In this document: in pieces, positions 26,162 through 33,667 of the stretch
How the letters are laid out: every line of letters begins with the position of its first letter
Numbering within the stretch: the first letter of the stretch is position 1
Notes under the pieces: model-generated
Told to the model about the DNA's origin: nothing
The model's input: only the letters and a program-made list of their open reading frames with translations
Database searches by the model: none
Program-made: the position numbers and the translations under genes
Source: Bradyrhizobium neotropicale
Lineage (GTDB): Bacteria; Pseudomonadota; Alphaproteobacteria; Rhizobiales; Xanthobacteraceae
DNA length: 47,413 bases
Reading direction: 5' to 3'
Assembly: GCF_001641695.1 (NCBI RefSeq)
Contig: NZ_LSEF01000006.1
Location: 26,011-73,423, forward strand

Positions 26162-26522
26162 CAGAGCTCCGGAAAGGAAAAATCGCCGACTGCGAGCACA
26201 GGTCGCCGCTCCCGTGTCGCGGTTCTTGTCCCTCAAGAAATTGCATATTCGGATATGATCAGTATTGCGGCGTCGCCGAGTTGTGCGCTCGGATTCAAGC
26301 TGCCGAATGCAATCTTCCCTCGATTTCTCGGGGTTGGCCGAACGAATTGTGGTGGTTCACTCGAAATAGTTCGGAGCACCATTTCGAGGGAAGTGCCGCA
26401 AGCTCCGGTCGGGGTTGTCGACGAAAGGGGGGCGGCGAGAGGACCGTGATGCGGGGATTCTCGTCGAAAAGATATTGCGCGCGGGCTCAAAAAAGCTTTT
26501 AGCTTGAGAGGCTTACTGGACG
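26162..26522. promoter_or_regulatory. Divergent control region with repeated half-sites
   Basis: The gap between the peptidase gene and the Lrp-type gene. CTCGAAAT (26360-26367) and ATTTCGAG (26381-26388) form a perfect inverted repeat, extendable to 12 bases with one mismatch (TTCactcgaaat/atttcgaggGAA). A third related half-site, TTCCCTCGATTT, is at 26315-26326. A separate near-palindrome CATATTCGGATATG lies at 26244-26257, close to the peptidase start. Arrays of half-sites fit Lrp/AsnC octamers wrapping DNA, so these are candidate operators for the adjacent regulator. No gene is seen in this stretch. Confidence 0.45.
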
Positions 26523-26534
26523 ATGGAGGCGTTG

Positions 26535-27035
26535 ATGCTGAAGAAGCTCGGGGTGCAAGACCTCGATCAATATGATCTAGCGATCCTCGAAATTCTTCAG
26601 CGCGACAACACGACTCCGCAACGCACTGTCGGAGACATGGTCAATCTGTCCGCTGCGGCCGTTCAACGCCGGATCAGCAGGCTTCAGAAGGGCGGTGTCA
26701 TCCAAAGCAACGTCGCCATCCTGGATCCGGAGACCGTGGGTCTACCGATCACGATCCTCGTGGAAGTCCACATCGAGAGCGAGCGTCTTGATCTACTCGA
26801 GGCTGCGAAGAAGGCATTCATTGCAACCCCGGAAGTCCAGCAATGCTACTACATCACTGGCGACATGGATTTCTTGTTGGTGATCACTATCGCTTCGATG
26901 CGAGATTACGAAGACCTTACCAAGCGGTTGTTTTTCGAGAATCACAACGTCAAGCATTTCAAGACGATGGTGGTCATGGATCGCGTGAAAGCGTCGATGG
27001 GCCTAAAATTGCCCACGGAAAAAACGACTAAATAG
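26535..27035 (+). CDS. Lrp/AsnC family transcriptional regulator
   Basis: 166 aa. N-terminal winged helix-turn-helix: DLDQYDLAILEILQRDNTTP, then SAAAVQRRISRLQKGGVIQ as the recognition helix. The C-terminal RAM ligand-binding domain includes TILVEVHIESERL, CYYITGDMDFLLVITIASM and the usual VKHFKTMVVMDRVK. These regulators sense an amino acid or a metabolite of it. The ATG at 26535 has GGAGG five bases upstream and is preferred to the ATG at 26523. It stands divergent to the transporter/hydrolase cluster and upstream of the gamma-glutamyltransferase, so it probably controls both. Confidence 0.92.
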   Translation: MLKKLGVQDLDQYDLAILEILQRDNTTPQRTVGDMVNLSAAAVQRRISRLQKGGVIQSNVAILDPETVGLPITILVEVHIESERLDLLEAAKKAFIATPEVQQCYYITGDMDFLLVITIASMRDYEDLTKRLFFENHNVKHFKTMVVMDRVKASMGLKLPTEKTTK

Positions 27036-27263
27036 GTCGCGCGCTTCGATCAATCGTCTATCGCCATCGACAAAGTTTCCGCATTCGTCTCCCTGACAGA
27101 ACGGCATCTCGCAAGGCGGCCTTGTGACTTGCGGCCCCAACCTGCAACATTCTTGCAAAATGGGAGAGCATTTAGACGCGTTTCTCGCCCTCAACCGCAG
27201 TATTGATAGGGCCCAAGCTCAGTTTTCTGGGAAGCTGTGTTCGACTCGCTATCTCCCAAACTT

Positions 27264-27290
27264 GCCGGGGCTGTTGCCCCGGCGTTTTTT
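27264..27290 (+). terminator. Strong intrinsic terminator after the Lrp-type gene
   Basis: GCCGGGGC (27264-27271), loop TGTT, GCCCCGGC (27276-27283), then GTTTTTT. It lies about 230 bases beyond the regulator stop, leaving a long 3' untranslated region or room for a small RNA (27036-27263), in which I see no convincing promoter or ORF. The remaining bases to 27387 form the upstream region of the next gene. Confidence 0.9.
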
Positions 27291-27387
27291 GTTAACCCGC
27301 GGCTGCGCAGAGATCATTCGAATCGGAGCTGAGATCCGAGGGAAGTGAGATCGGCAAAATTGCGAAACGTACGGTGCTGGTACTGAC

Positions 27388-28974
27388 ATGAGAGATTTCC
27401 AGTCGCCAGGACGTTCCGAAGCATTCGGCGTCAACGGAATGGCCGCGACCACGCACCCGCTAGCCACGCTGGCTGCCATCGACGTGCTGCGCGAAGGCGG
27501 AAACGCCATAGATGCAGCCGTGGCGGCCGGAGCGATGCTTGCTGTCGTTGAGCCAACCCAGACCGGCGTGGGTGGGGACTGCTTCGTTCTTCTGAAGCGG
27601 GAAGGGCAGCCGGTCATAGCTCTCAACGGATCCGGAGCCGCGCCATCAGCGGCGAGTGTCGAACGGCTCGCAGAAGCCGGCGTGACGACACTCGACCCCG
27701 AGAGTGCGCACACAGTTACTGTTCCAGGTGCCGTGCGGACATGGGCTCGCCTGGCAGAAGATTACGGAACACTTGATCTCGCGCGACTACTCGCACCTGC
27801 GATCGCCGCCGCGGAGAAAGGCTATCCCGTCGCTGAGCGGCTCGCGAGGGACTGGGCGAGGCACATGCCGAAGCTCTCTCGCCTCGCTGCGACGACTTCC
27901 GTCTTTCTTCCCCGCGGCGAAGCGCCGGCTCCCGGCGATTTGCACGCGCAGCCGATGCTGGCTCGCACCCTTCGGGATGTCGCCAGACAAGGGGCGGACG
28001 TGTTTTACGAGGGATGGATTGCTGAAAGCATCGTAAAAGCGCTGCGTTCGCTCGGCGGTTTTCACACCGTCGAGGATTTCGCCGCGTTCCGGCCGCGTTA
28101 CGAGAAGCCGATATCAGCGTCCTACCGTGGTTTTGAACTGTGGGAGTGTCCGCCGAATGGCTCAGGCGTTGCCGCTCTGGCCATGGCAAGTCTGCTCGAC
28201 CGTTACAATGTCGCGGACTTTGCTCCCGTGTCGGTGGAGCGCTATCATCTCCTGGCCGAGATCGCCCGCATTGGCTATGCGGAGCGCGACGTCTTCGTCG
28301 GCGATCCCGATGCCGGGCATGTGCCGGTCGAGCGCATGACCTCGTCAGCCCGTGCCGACATCCTCGCTCGCCGGATATCGCTGAGCGGGCGGCTGACCGA
28401 CGTCACGCCGATCACCATGCCGGAACACAAAGACACGGTGTTCCTGTCCGTCGTTGATAAAGATCGCACCGCGGTTTCGTTTATCAACTCGATCTTTGAC
28501 GATTTCGGCAGCGGCATCGTGGCACCCGAATGTGGGGTCCTGCTGCACAACCGCGGCTTCGGCTTTGTGCTCGAGCCCGGCCATCCCAACGTTCTTGCTG
28601 GTGGCAAGCGGCCAATGCACACCATCCTGCCTGCGATGCTGACGCGAGGTGGCGAATGCGTGCTGTCGTTCGGTGTGACAGGGGGGCATTTCCAGCCGAT
28701 TGGACAAGTCCAGATCCTGTCGAATCTACTCGATCACGAAATGTCGGTGCAGGAAGCAATCGACCAGCCGCGCATCTTCGCGCGTGGCGACCAGCTGGAC
28801 GTCGAAGCGACCGTTCCGGCTAAGGTCGTCGAAGGGCTTCGTGCCTTAGGGCATCTCCCGACGCGAGCGCAAAATCCACTCGGAACGGCCCAGGCGATTT
28901 GGATCGACCGCAAGCGTGGACTCCTCAGAGGCGGGGCTGATCCCCGCCGAGATGGCATCGCCCTTGGTTATTGA
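27388..28974 (+). CDS. Gamma-glutamyltransferase family protein
   Basis: 528 aa, the usual length of an Ntn-hydrolase gamma-glutamyltransferase. The early motif ATTHPLATLAAIDVLREGGN and GVGGDCFVLLKR belong to the large subunit. Autoprocessing should occur before Thr350 (HKDTVFLSVVD), the nucleophile, followed by SFINSIFDDFGSG and GKRPMHTILPAML in the small subunit. No signal peptide is seen, so it may be cytoplasmic, unlike E. coli Ggt. It would remove gamma-glutamyl groups from peptides or amino-acid conjugates. The ribosome-binding site at 27388 is weak. Neighbouring Lrp-type regulator and amino-acid hydrolases support a role in using conjugated amino acids. A cephalosporin-acylase-like member is possible. 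Confidence 0.9.
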   Translation: MRDFQSPGRSEAFGVNGMAATTHPLATLAAIDVLREGGNAIDAAVAAGAMLAVVEPTQTGVGGDCFVLLKREGQPVIALNGSGAAPSAASVERLAEAGVTTLDPESAHTVTVPGAVRTWARLAEDYGTLDLARLLAPAIAAAEKGYPVAERLARDWARHMPKLSRLAATTSVFLPRGEAPAPGDLHAQPMLARTLRDVARQGADVFYEGWIAESIVKALRSLGGFHTVEDFAAFRPRYEKPISASYRGFELWECPPNGSGVAALAMASLLDRYNVADFAPVSVERYHLLAEIARIGYAERDVFVGDPDAGHVPVERMTSSARADILARRISLSGRLTDVTPITMPEHKDTVFLSVVDKDRTAVSFINSIFDDFGSGIVAPECGVLLHNRGFGFVLEPGHPNVLAGGKRPMHTILPAMLTRGGECVLSFGVTGGHFQPIGQVQILSNLLDHEMSVQEAIDQPRIFARGDQLDVEATVPAKVVEGLRALGHLPTRAQNPLGTAQAIWIDRKRGLLRGGADPRRDGIALGY

Positions 28975-29096
28975 GGGCAGATTTGGAGAGGCATTCAGTA
29001 AGACCGGGAGTCTGGGCGCGAAAACGAACATCCAGACGCGCACACGTCTTGGAAGAGCAATCAACGGACGCCGAACCTCGACGGCGACATGACGGG

Positions 29097-29125
29097 TTGA
29101 TTTTACAAGACGATCGGTCTAATAA
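29097..29125 (+). promoter_or_regulatory. acuR promoter with overlapping operator; leaderless start
   Basis: TTGATT (29097-29102), 17-base spacer, TAATAA (29120-29125). The GTG start codon of the TetR gene is at 29132, the position where transcription is expected to begin. An imperfect dyad AGACGATCGGTCT (29108-29120) fills the spacer and is the likely repressor site, so autorepression is expected. Confidence 0.55.
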
Positions 29126-29131
29126 ATAGCC

Positions 29132-29788
29132 GTGACACCAATTTCCGCGTCAACCGGGCCTCGTCGTCGTGGCCGCCCGCCCAAGGACCAAACACGGCCG
29201 GACGCGCCGCGCGCACGGCTGCTGCGCACGGGCGTGGCGATCTTGACCGAGAAGGGCTTTAGCGCCGTTGGAGTTGAGGAGATCCTGGAGGCTGCAGATG
29301 TGCCAAAAGGGTCATTTTACCACTACTTCGACAGTAAAGACGCCTTCGGTCTCGAGCTGATCGACGCCTACGCTGACTATTTCGCACGCAAGCTAGACCG
29401 ATGGTTCGACAACGCTGAGCGTGCTCCGCTTGACCGTCTCCGTGATTTCATAGCGGACGCGCGTTCAGGGATGGCACGGTACCGCTACCGCCGCGGCTGC
29501 CTTGTCGGCAATCTCGGGCAAGAGATGGGCGCTCTGCCAGAGCCGTTTCGAAAACGCCTGGCTGCCGTCTTCCGGGACTGGGAGACGCGGACGTCCCGTT
29601 GTCTGCGGGCGGCGCAAGAGGCGGGCGAGATTCCCAAGGGCATCGATTGCGAAGGCCTCGCGCAGTTTTTCTGGACCGGCTGGGAGGGCGCGGTGCTGCG
29701 CGCCAAGCTTGAGCGGCGCCCCGAGGCGCTCGACGTATTCGCCGAAGGCTTTTTTGCCATCGTCCACGCAAAGTGTAGGGGGAGCTGA
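29132..29788 (+). CDS. acuR: TetR family repressor, AcuR-like
   Basis: 218 aa. A basic N-terminus ([16 protein letters not shown]) precedes the helix-turn-helix with [20 protein letters not shown] and [13 protein letters not shown], typical of the AcuR/NemR-like group. The C-terminal domain contains a cysteine in [14 protein letters not shown], as in AcuR, where acryloyl-CoA-type or acrylate ligands are sensed. The GTG start has no ribosome-binding site and seems to lie at the transcription start. The next gene begins 2 bases past its stop and encodes an AcuI-type reductase, the known target of AcuR in other alphaproteobacteria; this context drives the name. Confidence 0.8.
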   Translation: MTPISASTGPRRRGRPPKDQTRPDAPRARLLRTGVAILTEKGFSAVGVEEILEAADVPKGSFYHYFDSKDAFGLELIDAYADYFARKLDRWFDNAERAPLDRLRDFIADARSGMARYRYRRGCLVGNLGQEMGALPEPFRKRLAAVFRDWETRTSRCLRAAQEAGEIPKGIDCEGLAQFFWTGWEGAVLRAKLERRPEALDVFAEGFFAIVHAKCRGS

Positions 29789-29790
29789 GA

Positions 29791-30789
29791 GTGGGTACGA
29801 ATTTCAAAGCCATCCTGATCGAGCATGATGGCACTCGGCAGTCGGTAAGACTGGCCGAGCTTCCTCGGGACCGGTTGCCCGAGGGAGATGTGACAGTTCG
29901 CGTTGCCTGCTCGACGTTGAACTATAAGGATGCGCTGGCTATCACGGGAAGGAGTCCCGTTGTTCGCCAATTTCCTATGATCCCTGGCATCGATTTCGCG
30001 GGGACGGTCGAAGAATCCTCGAACGCCGACTTCAAGCCAGGCGACCGGGTGCTGCTGAATGGCTGGGGCGTGGGCGAGCGGCACTGGGGCGGGTTGGCCG
30101 AAATCGCTCGGGTGAAAGGCGATTGGCTGATCCCTTTGGAGCCCATCTTTTCCTTGGCTCAAGCGATGAGCATCGGGACGGCCGGTTACACCGCTGCGCT
30201 CTGCGTGATGGCGCTCGAGCGCCACGGCATTACGCCGGAAAGTGGCGAGGTGCTCGTGACCGGCGCAGCAGGCGGGGTCGGCAGCGTTGCAACGGCGCTG
30301 CTCGCCAAGCTCGGTTACGACGTGGCCGCGGTTACAGGACGTCCAGAAGAATCGGACTATCTCACGAAGTTGGGCGCGAAGCGCATCTTGCCGCGATCGC
30401 AGTTCGGCGAACCGGGGAAGCCGCTCGCGAAGGAAGAATGGGCCGGCGCAGTCGATGTGGCCGGCGGGCAGGTGCTCGCCAATGTCTGCGCATCGATGAA
30501 GTATCGCGGGGTGATTGCGGCCTGCGGGCTGGCCGCCGGCATGGGCTTGCCCGTCACCGTCGCTCCCTTCATCCTGCGAGGCGTCACACTCGCGGGCATT
30601 GACAGCGTCATGTGCCCCCGCGAAGAACGCCGCGAGGCGTGGCGGCGACTTGCCCGCGACCTCGATCCTTCCCTTCTCGACGCGATGACCGAGCGCGTGC
30701 CGCTCGATGCCTGCGTCAGCGTTGCAGATCGTCTCATTGCAGGGGCGGTGCGCGGCCGCGTGAGCGTGCCAATTTCCAACGAGCAATAA
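29791..30789 (+). CDS. acuI: Acrylyl-CoA reductase (NADPH), AcuI/YhdH-type
   Basis: 332 aa, zinc-free medium-chain reductase. N-terminal catalytic fold ([35 protein letters not shown]), then the Rossmann NADPH site [20 protein letters not shown] and [20 protein letters not shown], matching AcuI. It reduces toxic acrylyl-CoA to propionyl-CoA, detoxifying products of 3-hydroxypropionate, acrylate or DMSP metabolism. GTG start at 29791 with GGGGGAG upstream, overlapping the end of acuR within 2 bases. No DMSP lyase is in the window, so its role here is more likely linked to acyl-CoA breakdown. Confidence 0.88.
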   Translation: MGTNFKAILIEHDGTRQSVRLAELPRDRLPEGDVTVRVACSTLNYKDALAITGRSPVVRQFPMIPGIDFAGTVEESSNADFKPGDRVLLNGWGVGERHWGGLAEIARVKGDWLIPLEPIFSLAQAMSIGTAGYTAALCVMALERHGITPESGEVLVTGAAGGVGSVATALLAKLGYDVAAVTGRPEESDYLTKLGAKRILPRSQFGEPGKPLAKEEWAGAVDVAGGQVLANVCASMKYRGVIAACGLAAGMGLPVTVAPFILRGVTLAGIDSVMCPREERREAWRRLARDLDPSLLDAMTERVPLDACVSVADRLIAGAVRGRVSVPISNEQ

Positions 30790-30805
30790 CCTAGGGACCA
30801 GAGTC

Positions 30806-31381
30806 ATGACCCAAGCACTTGCAGTCAGCCGCTTCCCTGTCCCGGATCTCGCCGACATGCCCGACGACATCCGGAACCGTATTCTCGCCGTTCAGGAGAA
30901 GTCGGGCTTCATTCCGAACGTCTTTCTCGTGCTCGCGCATCGGCCGGAAGAGTTCCGCGCATTCTTCGCCTATCATGACGCGCTGATGGACAAGCCCGGC
31001 AATCTCACCAAAGCCGAGCGCGAGATGATCGTGGTCGCGACCAGTAACCTCAACCAGTGCCAGTATTGCGTGGTGGCGCATGGGGCGATCCTGCGGATCC
31101 GTGCCAAGGATCCTCTGATCGCGGATCAGGTCGCCGTCAACTACCGCAAGGCCGACATCACGGATCGCCAGAAGGCGATGTTGGACTTCGCCGTTCGGGT
31201 CTCGACCGAGGCCCAAAAGGTGTCCGAGAGTGACTTCGCTACGTTGAAGTCGCACGGATTCACCGAGGAGGACATCTGGGACATTGCTGCGATCTCGGCC
31301 TTCTTCGGCTTGTCGAACCGACTCGCCAACGTGACAAGCATGCGTCCGAACGCCGAATTCTACGCCATGGGTCGTGGCTGA
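30806..31381 (+). CDS. Peroxidase-related (AhpD-like/CMD family) protein
   Basis: 191 aa of the carboxymuconolactone-decarboxylase/AhpD superfamily, uncharacterised peroxidase-related branch. The redox motif CxxCxxxH is present: Cys85, Cys88, His92 in NQCQYCVVAHG. The helical core (LTKAEREMIVVATSNLNQ) and the C-terminal FFGLSNRLANVT match the family. Such proteins act as thiol peroxidases in the cytoplasm; the reductant is unknown. It begins 16 bases after acuI, with only a modest GGGA upstream, and runs into the acyl-CoA dehydrogenase gene, forming one operon. It may protect against reactive enoyl-CoA or peroxide by-products (inference). Confidence 0.86.
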   Translation: MTQALAVSRFPVPDLADMPDDIRNRILAVQEKSGFIPNVFLVLAHRPEEFRAFFAYHDALMDKPGNLTKAEREMIVVATSNLNQCQYCVVAHGAILRIRAKDPLIADQVAVNYRKADITDRQKAMLDFAVRVSTEAQKVSESDFATLKSHGFTEEDIWDIAAISAFFGLSNRLANVTSMRPNAEFYAMGRG

Positions 31382-31394
31382 GGGGAGATACGCC

Positions 31395-32624
31395 ATGGAG
31401 CTTTCATCGGAGCAGTTGGCGCTGAAGGAAAGAGCCGCTGCGCTCTCGAACGGGCTGCTCCGCAAGCGCGGTGCCGAGATCGATCAATCGCGTGAGTATC
31501 CCTGGGATGTTGTTGAAGCGCTAAAAGCCGAGCGCTTCATGGGTATGACCATTCCGAAGGAATATGGCGGCCAAGGCCGGAGCTTCCTCGATACGGTGTT
31601 GGTCATTGAGGAGATGGCACGCTCGTGCACAGTCTCGGCGCGCATCGTCGTTGAAGCCAACATGGGTGCCATCTCGACCGTCATGGCATACGGCACGGAT
31701 GCGCAGCGTCGACGCGCCGCCGATCTCGTGTTGGCAGGCGACAAGCCCGCCATCTGCATTACGGAGCCTGACGCGGGCAGCGACGCGAGCGGAATGACGA
31801 CCCGGGCTGACAAGCGCGGCAATCGCTACGTACTCAACGGCAAGAAGCATTGGATCACCGGCGCCGGCGTGTCACGCCTGCACCTGATCTTCGCGCGCGT
31901 TTTCGACGAGGGTGGTGAGGAACAAGGTGTCGGTGGCTTCCTGGCGGTACGCGGGGAAGCCGAAGGACTGCGCATGAGCAAGCGCGAAACCACGATGGGG
32001 CTCTGCGGCATGCCCGAGGGCGAGCTCGTGTTCGAAGATCTGGAGATTACGCCGGACATGGTCCTGCTGCCTCCATCGGGCTTCAAGCGCGGCTTCGGCG
32101 ACCTTATCAATGCTTATAACAGCCAGCGTGTCGGCGCCGGCACGGTCGCGGTGGGGATTGCTGCAGGAGCGCTGGAGCACGCCGTCGAATGGGCCAAGAC
32201 GCGCGAGCAGTTCGGGAGGCCGATCGGCGAGTTCCAGGGCCTGCAGTGGATGCTTGCCGATATGCAGACGCAGCTCACAGCGTCCCGTCTGATGCTTCAT
32301 GCGGCGGCATCCTCACGCGGCCCAAGTGGTAGCTCGTTTCCCGATCCAATGCTCGCCGCGCAGGCAAAAATCTTCGCGTCGGAAGCCGCAATCAAGATCG
32401 TCAACGATGCGCTGCAAGTGTTCGGGGCCCGCGGCTATTCGCGTGACTTCCCGCTTGAACGCATGGCGCGCGACGTGCGCATGTTCACGATCGGCGGCGG
32501 CACGGCCCAGGTTCTGCGCACGCTAGTCGCCAGCAAGATTCTGGGCTGGAAGCTGCCGCAGACCCGCGATGGCTACGCGATGTTCGAAAACCAATCAGAT
32601 CGAGACCTAGGGGCGAGGCCATGA
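31395..32624 (+). CDS. Acyl-CoA dehydrogenase family protein, atypical active site
   Basis: 409 aa. N-terminal helical domain (MELSSEQLALKERAAALSNG), FAD site ICITEPDAGSDASGMTTR and KKHWITGAG, then the C-terminal ALQVFGARGYSRDFPLERMARD helix. At the position of the catalytic Glu in the IYEGT motif it has IGGGT (Gly368), and the alternative base position of the isovaleryl/long-chain type, normally YERT-like, reads YNSQRV. So neither usual catalytic glutamate is seen, and it may be a reductase, a different-chemistry flavoenzyme or use another residue. GGGGAGA precedes ATG 31395. Operon with acuR and acuI; convergent with the LysR gene. Confidence 0.88.
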   Translation: MELSSEQLALKERAAALSNGLLRKRGAEIDQSREYPWDVVEALKAERFMGMTIPKEYGGQGRSFLDTVLVIEEMARSCTVSARIVVEANMGAISTVMAYGTDAQRRRAADLVLAGDKPAICITEPDAGSDASGMTTRADKRGNRYVLNGKKHWITGAGVSRLHLIFARVFDEGGEEQGVGGFLAVRGEAEGLRMSKRETTMGLCGMPEGELVFEDLEITPDMVLLPPSGFKRGFGDLINAYNSQRVGAGTVAVGIAAGALEHAVEWAKTREQFGRPIGEFQGLQWMLADMQTQLTASRLMLHAAASSRGPSGSSFPDPMLAAQAKIFASEAAIKIVNDALQVFGARGYSRDFPLERMARDVRMFTIGGGTAQVLRTLVASKILGWKLPQTRDGYAMFENQSDRDLGARP

Positions 32625-32648
32625 CCTTGGGATTGTTGGCGTCGCCAT

Positions 32649-33551
32649 TCAGGGTTTCCTCGCGCCTTGGCTCTTCCTCAGATTAGCGAATTCTTGCCGG
32701 ATCAGGTCCACGACGGTTCTGACCTTGGGTAGATCCGCCATGCGCTTGTGGCAGATGATCGCGAGTTCTGCGCGGAGCGAGGTCGGAAGCTCGAGCTTGA
32801 GCTCTACAAGCTCGCCCGGCCGCTTGAGCCGATGGGAGGTCTTCAGAAGGATCATCGCGCCCACGCCGGCCTGGCAGGCCGCGACCTGCACACTGTAATC
32901 GTCAGACGTGAAAGCGGGACGAAAGTCAGGGATCCTGATCGCGAGCTCCGGATTCGGGCTCGTCATCTCACGCTCTCCCGCCCATGCGATCCAGTCTAGG
33001 TCGCGAAAATTGTACTTCGCGGGCAGTGTCCGTGCGTAGTCCCTGCTCGCGTAGGCGCCGATCGGAACGACAACTTCTTCGACGGTGATCAGGTCAGGAT
33101 CATTGGACGGATATCTCCGGAGTGCGATATCCGCCTCGCCGAGCGAGAGGTTCAGACGTTGCGTGCTGGCCAGAACTTCGAGAGTGATCTGTGGATGCTT
33201 TCTCTTGAGCTTTTCCGCAATCGGAGCCAGGAAATCGAAGGCGAACGATGGTATCGCCGCGATGCGTACGCGACCGCTCACGGATGAAGTCTTCGCGTCA
33301 AGTGAGCGATTGGCTTCCGTCGCCCATTGCGCCATTCCCTGAACCGCGGGAAGGAGCCTCTGCCCGGCCTTCGTCAAGGAGATGCCCAGGTTCTTGCGAA
33401 CGAAAAGCAGTTCGCCGAGCCCGTGCTCCATCTCCGCAATCCTCCGGCTCAAAGTGGGTTGGCTCACTCTGAGGCGTCGCGCGGCGCCGCTCAGGCTCCC
33501 GGCGTCGCAAACGGCGAGAAAAATCCGGAGGTCATCCCACTGTAGGTCCAC
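32649..33551 (-). CDS. LysR family transcriptional regulator
   Basis: 300 aa. N-terminal winged helix (MDLQWDDLRIFLAVCDAGSL, then AARRLRVSQPTLSRRIAEME as the recognition region). A periplasmic-binding-like effector domain follows from about residue 90 (VSGRVRIAAIPSFAFDFLAP). It lacks extra domains. It is divergent to a metallo-beta-lactamase-fold lipoprotein gene with 116 bases between, the classic arrangement in which a LysR protein controls its neighbour. Effector unknown. Confidence 0.92.
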   Translation of the reverse strand: MDLQWDDLRIFLAVCDAGSLSGAARRLRVSQPTLSRRIAEMEHGLGELLFVRKNLGISLTKAGQRLLPAVQGMAQWATEANRSLDAKTSSVSGRVRIAAIPSFAFDFLAPIAEKLKRKHPQITLEVLASTQRLNLSLGEADIALRRYPSNDPDLITVEEVVVPIGAYASRDYARTLPAKYNFRDLDWIAWAGEREMTSPNPELAIRIPDFRPAFTSDDYSVQVAACQAGVGAMILLKTSHRLKRPGELVELKLELPTSLRAELAIICHKRMADLPKVRTVVDLIRQEFANLRKSQGARKP

Positions 33552-33584
33552 CTATCGCTCCTCTGGCACCGCGGGCCATCCATT

Positions 33585-33600
33585 TATGTATGGCAACATA
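33585..33600. promoter_or_regulatory. Putative LysR box
   Basis: TATGT (33585-33589), six bases, ACATA (33596-33600): a perfect 5-base dyad in the gap between the LysR gene and the divergent lipoprotein gene, consistent with the A/T-rich inverted repeats bound by LysR proteins. Confidence 0.45.
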
Positions 33601-33667
33601 GGAATTTAGGCGATTGCTATTCTGTCTGTCCAGAGCGAAAGGGTCGCCAGAAACGAGGAAAACAATC

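Noticed and set aside
29485..30870. 461-codon minus-strand ORF opposite acuR and acuI
   Set aside because: No domain; acuR and acuI on the plus strand are clear family members.
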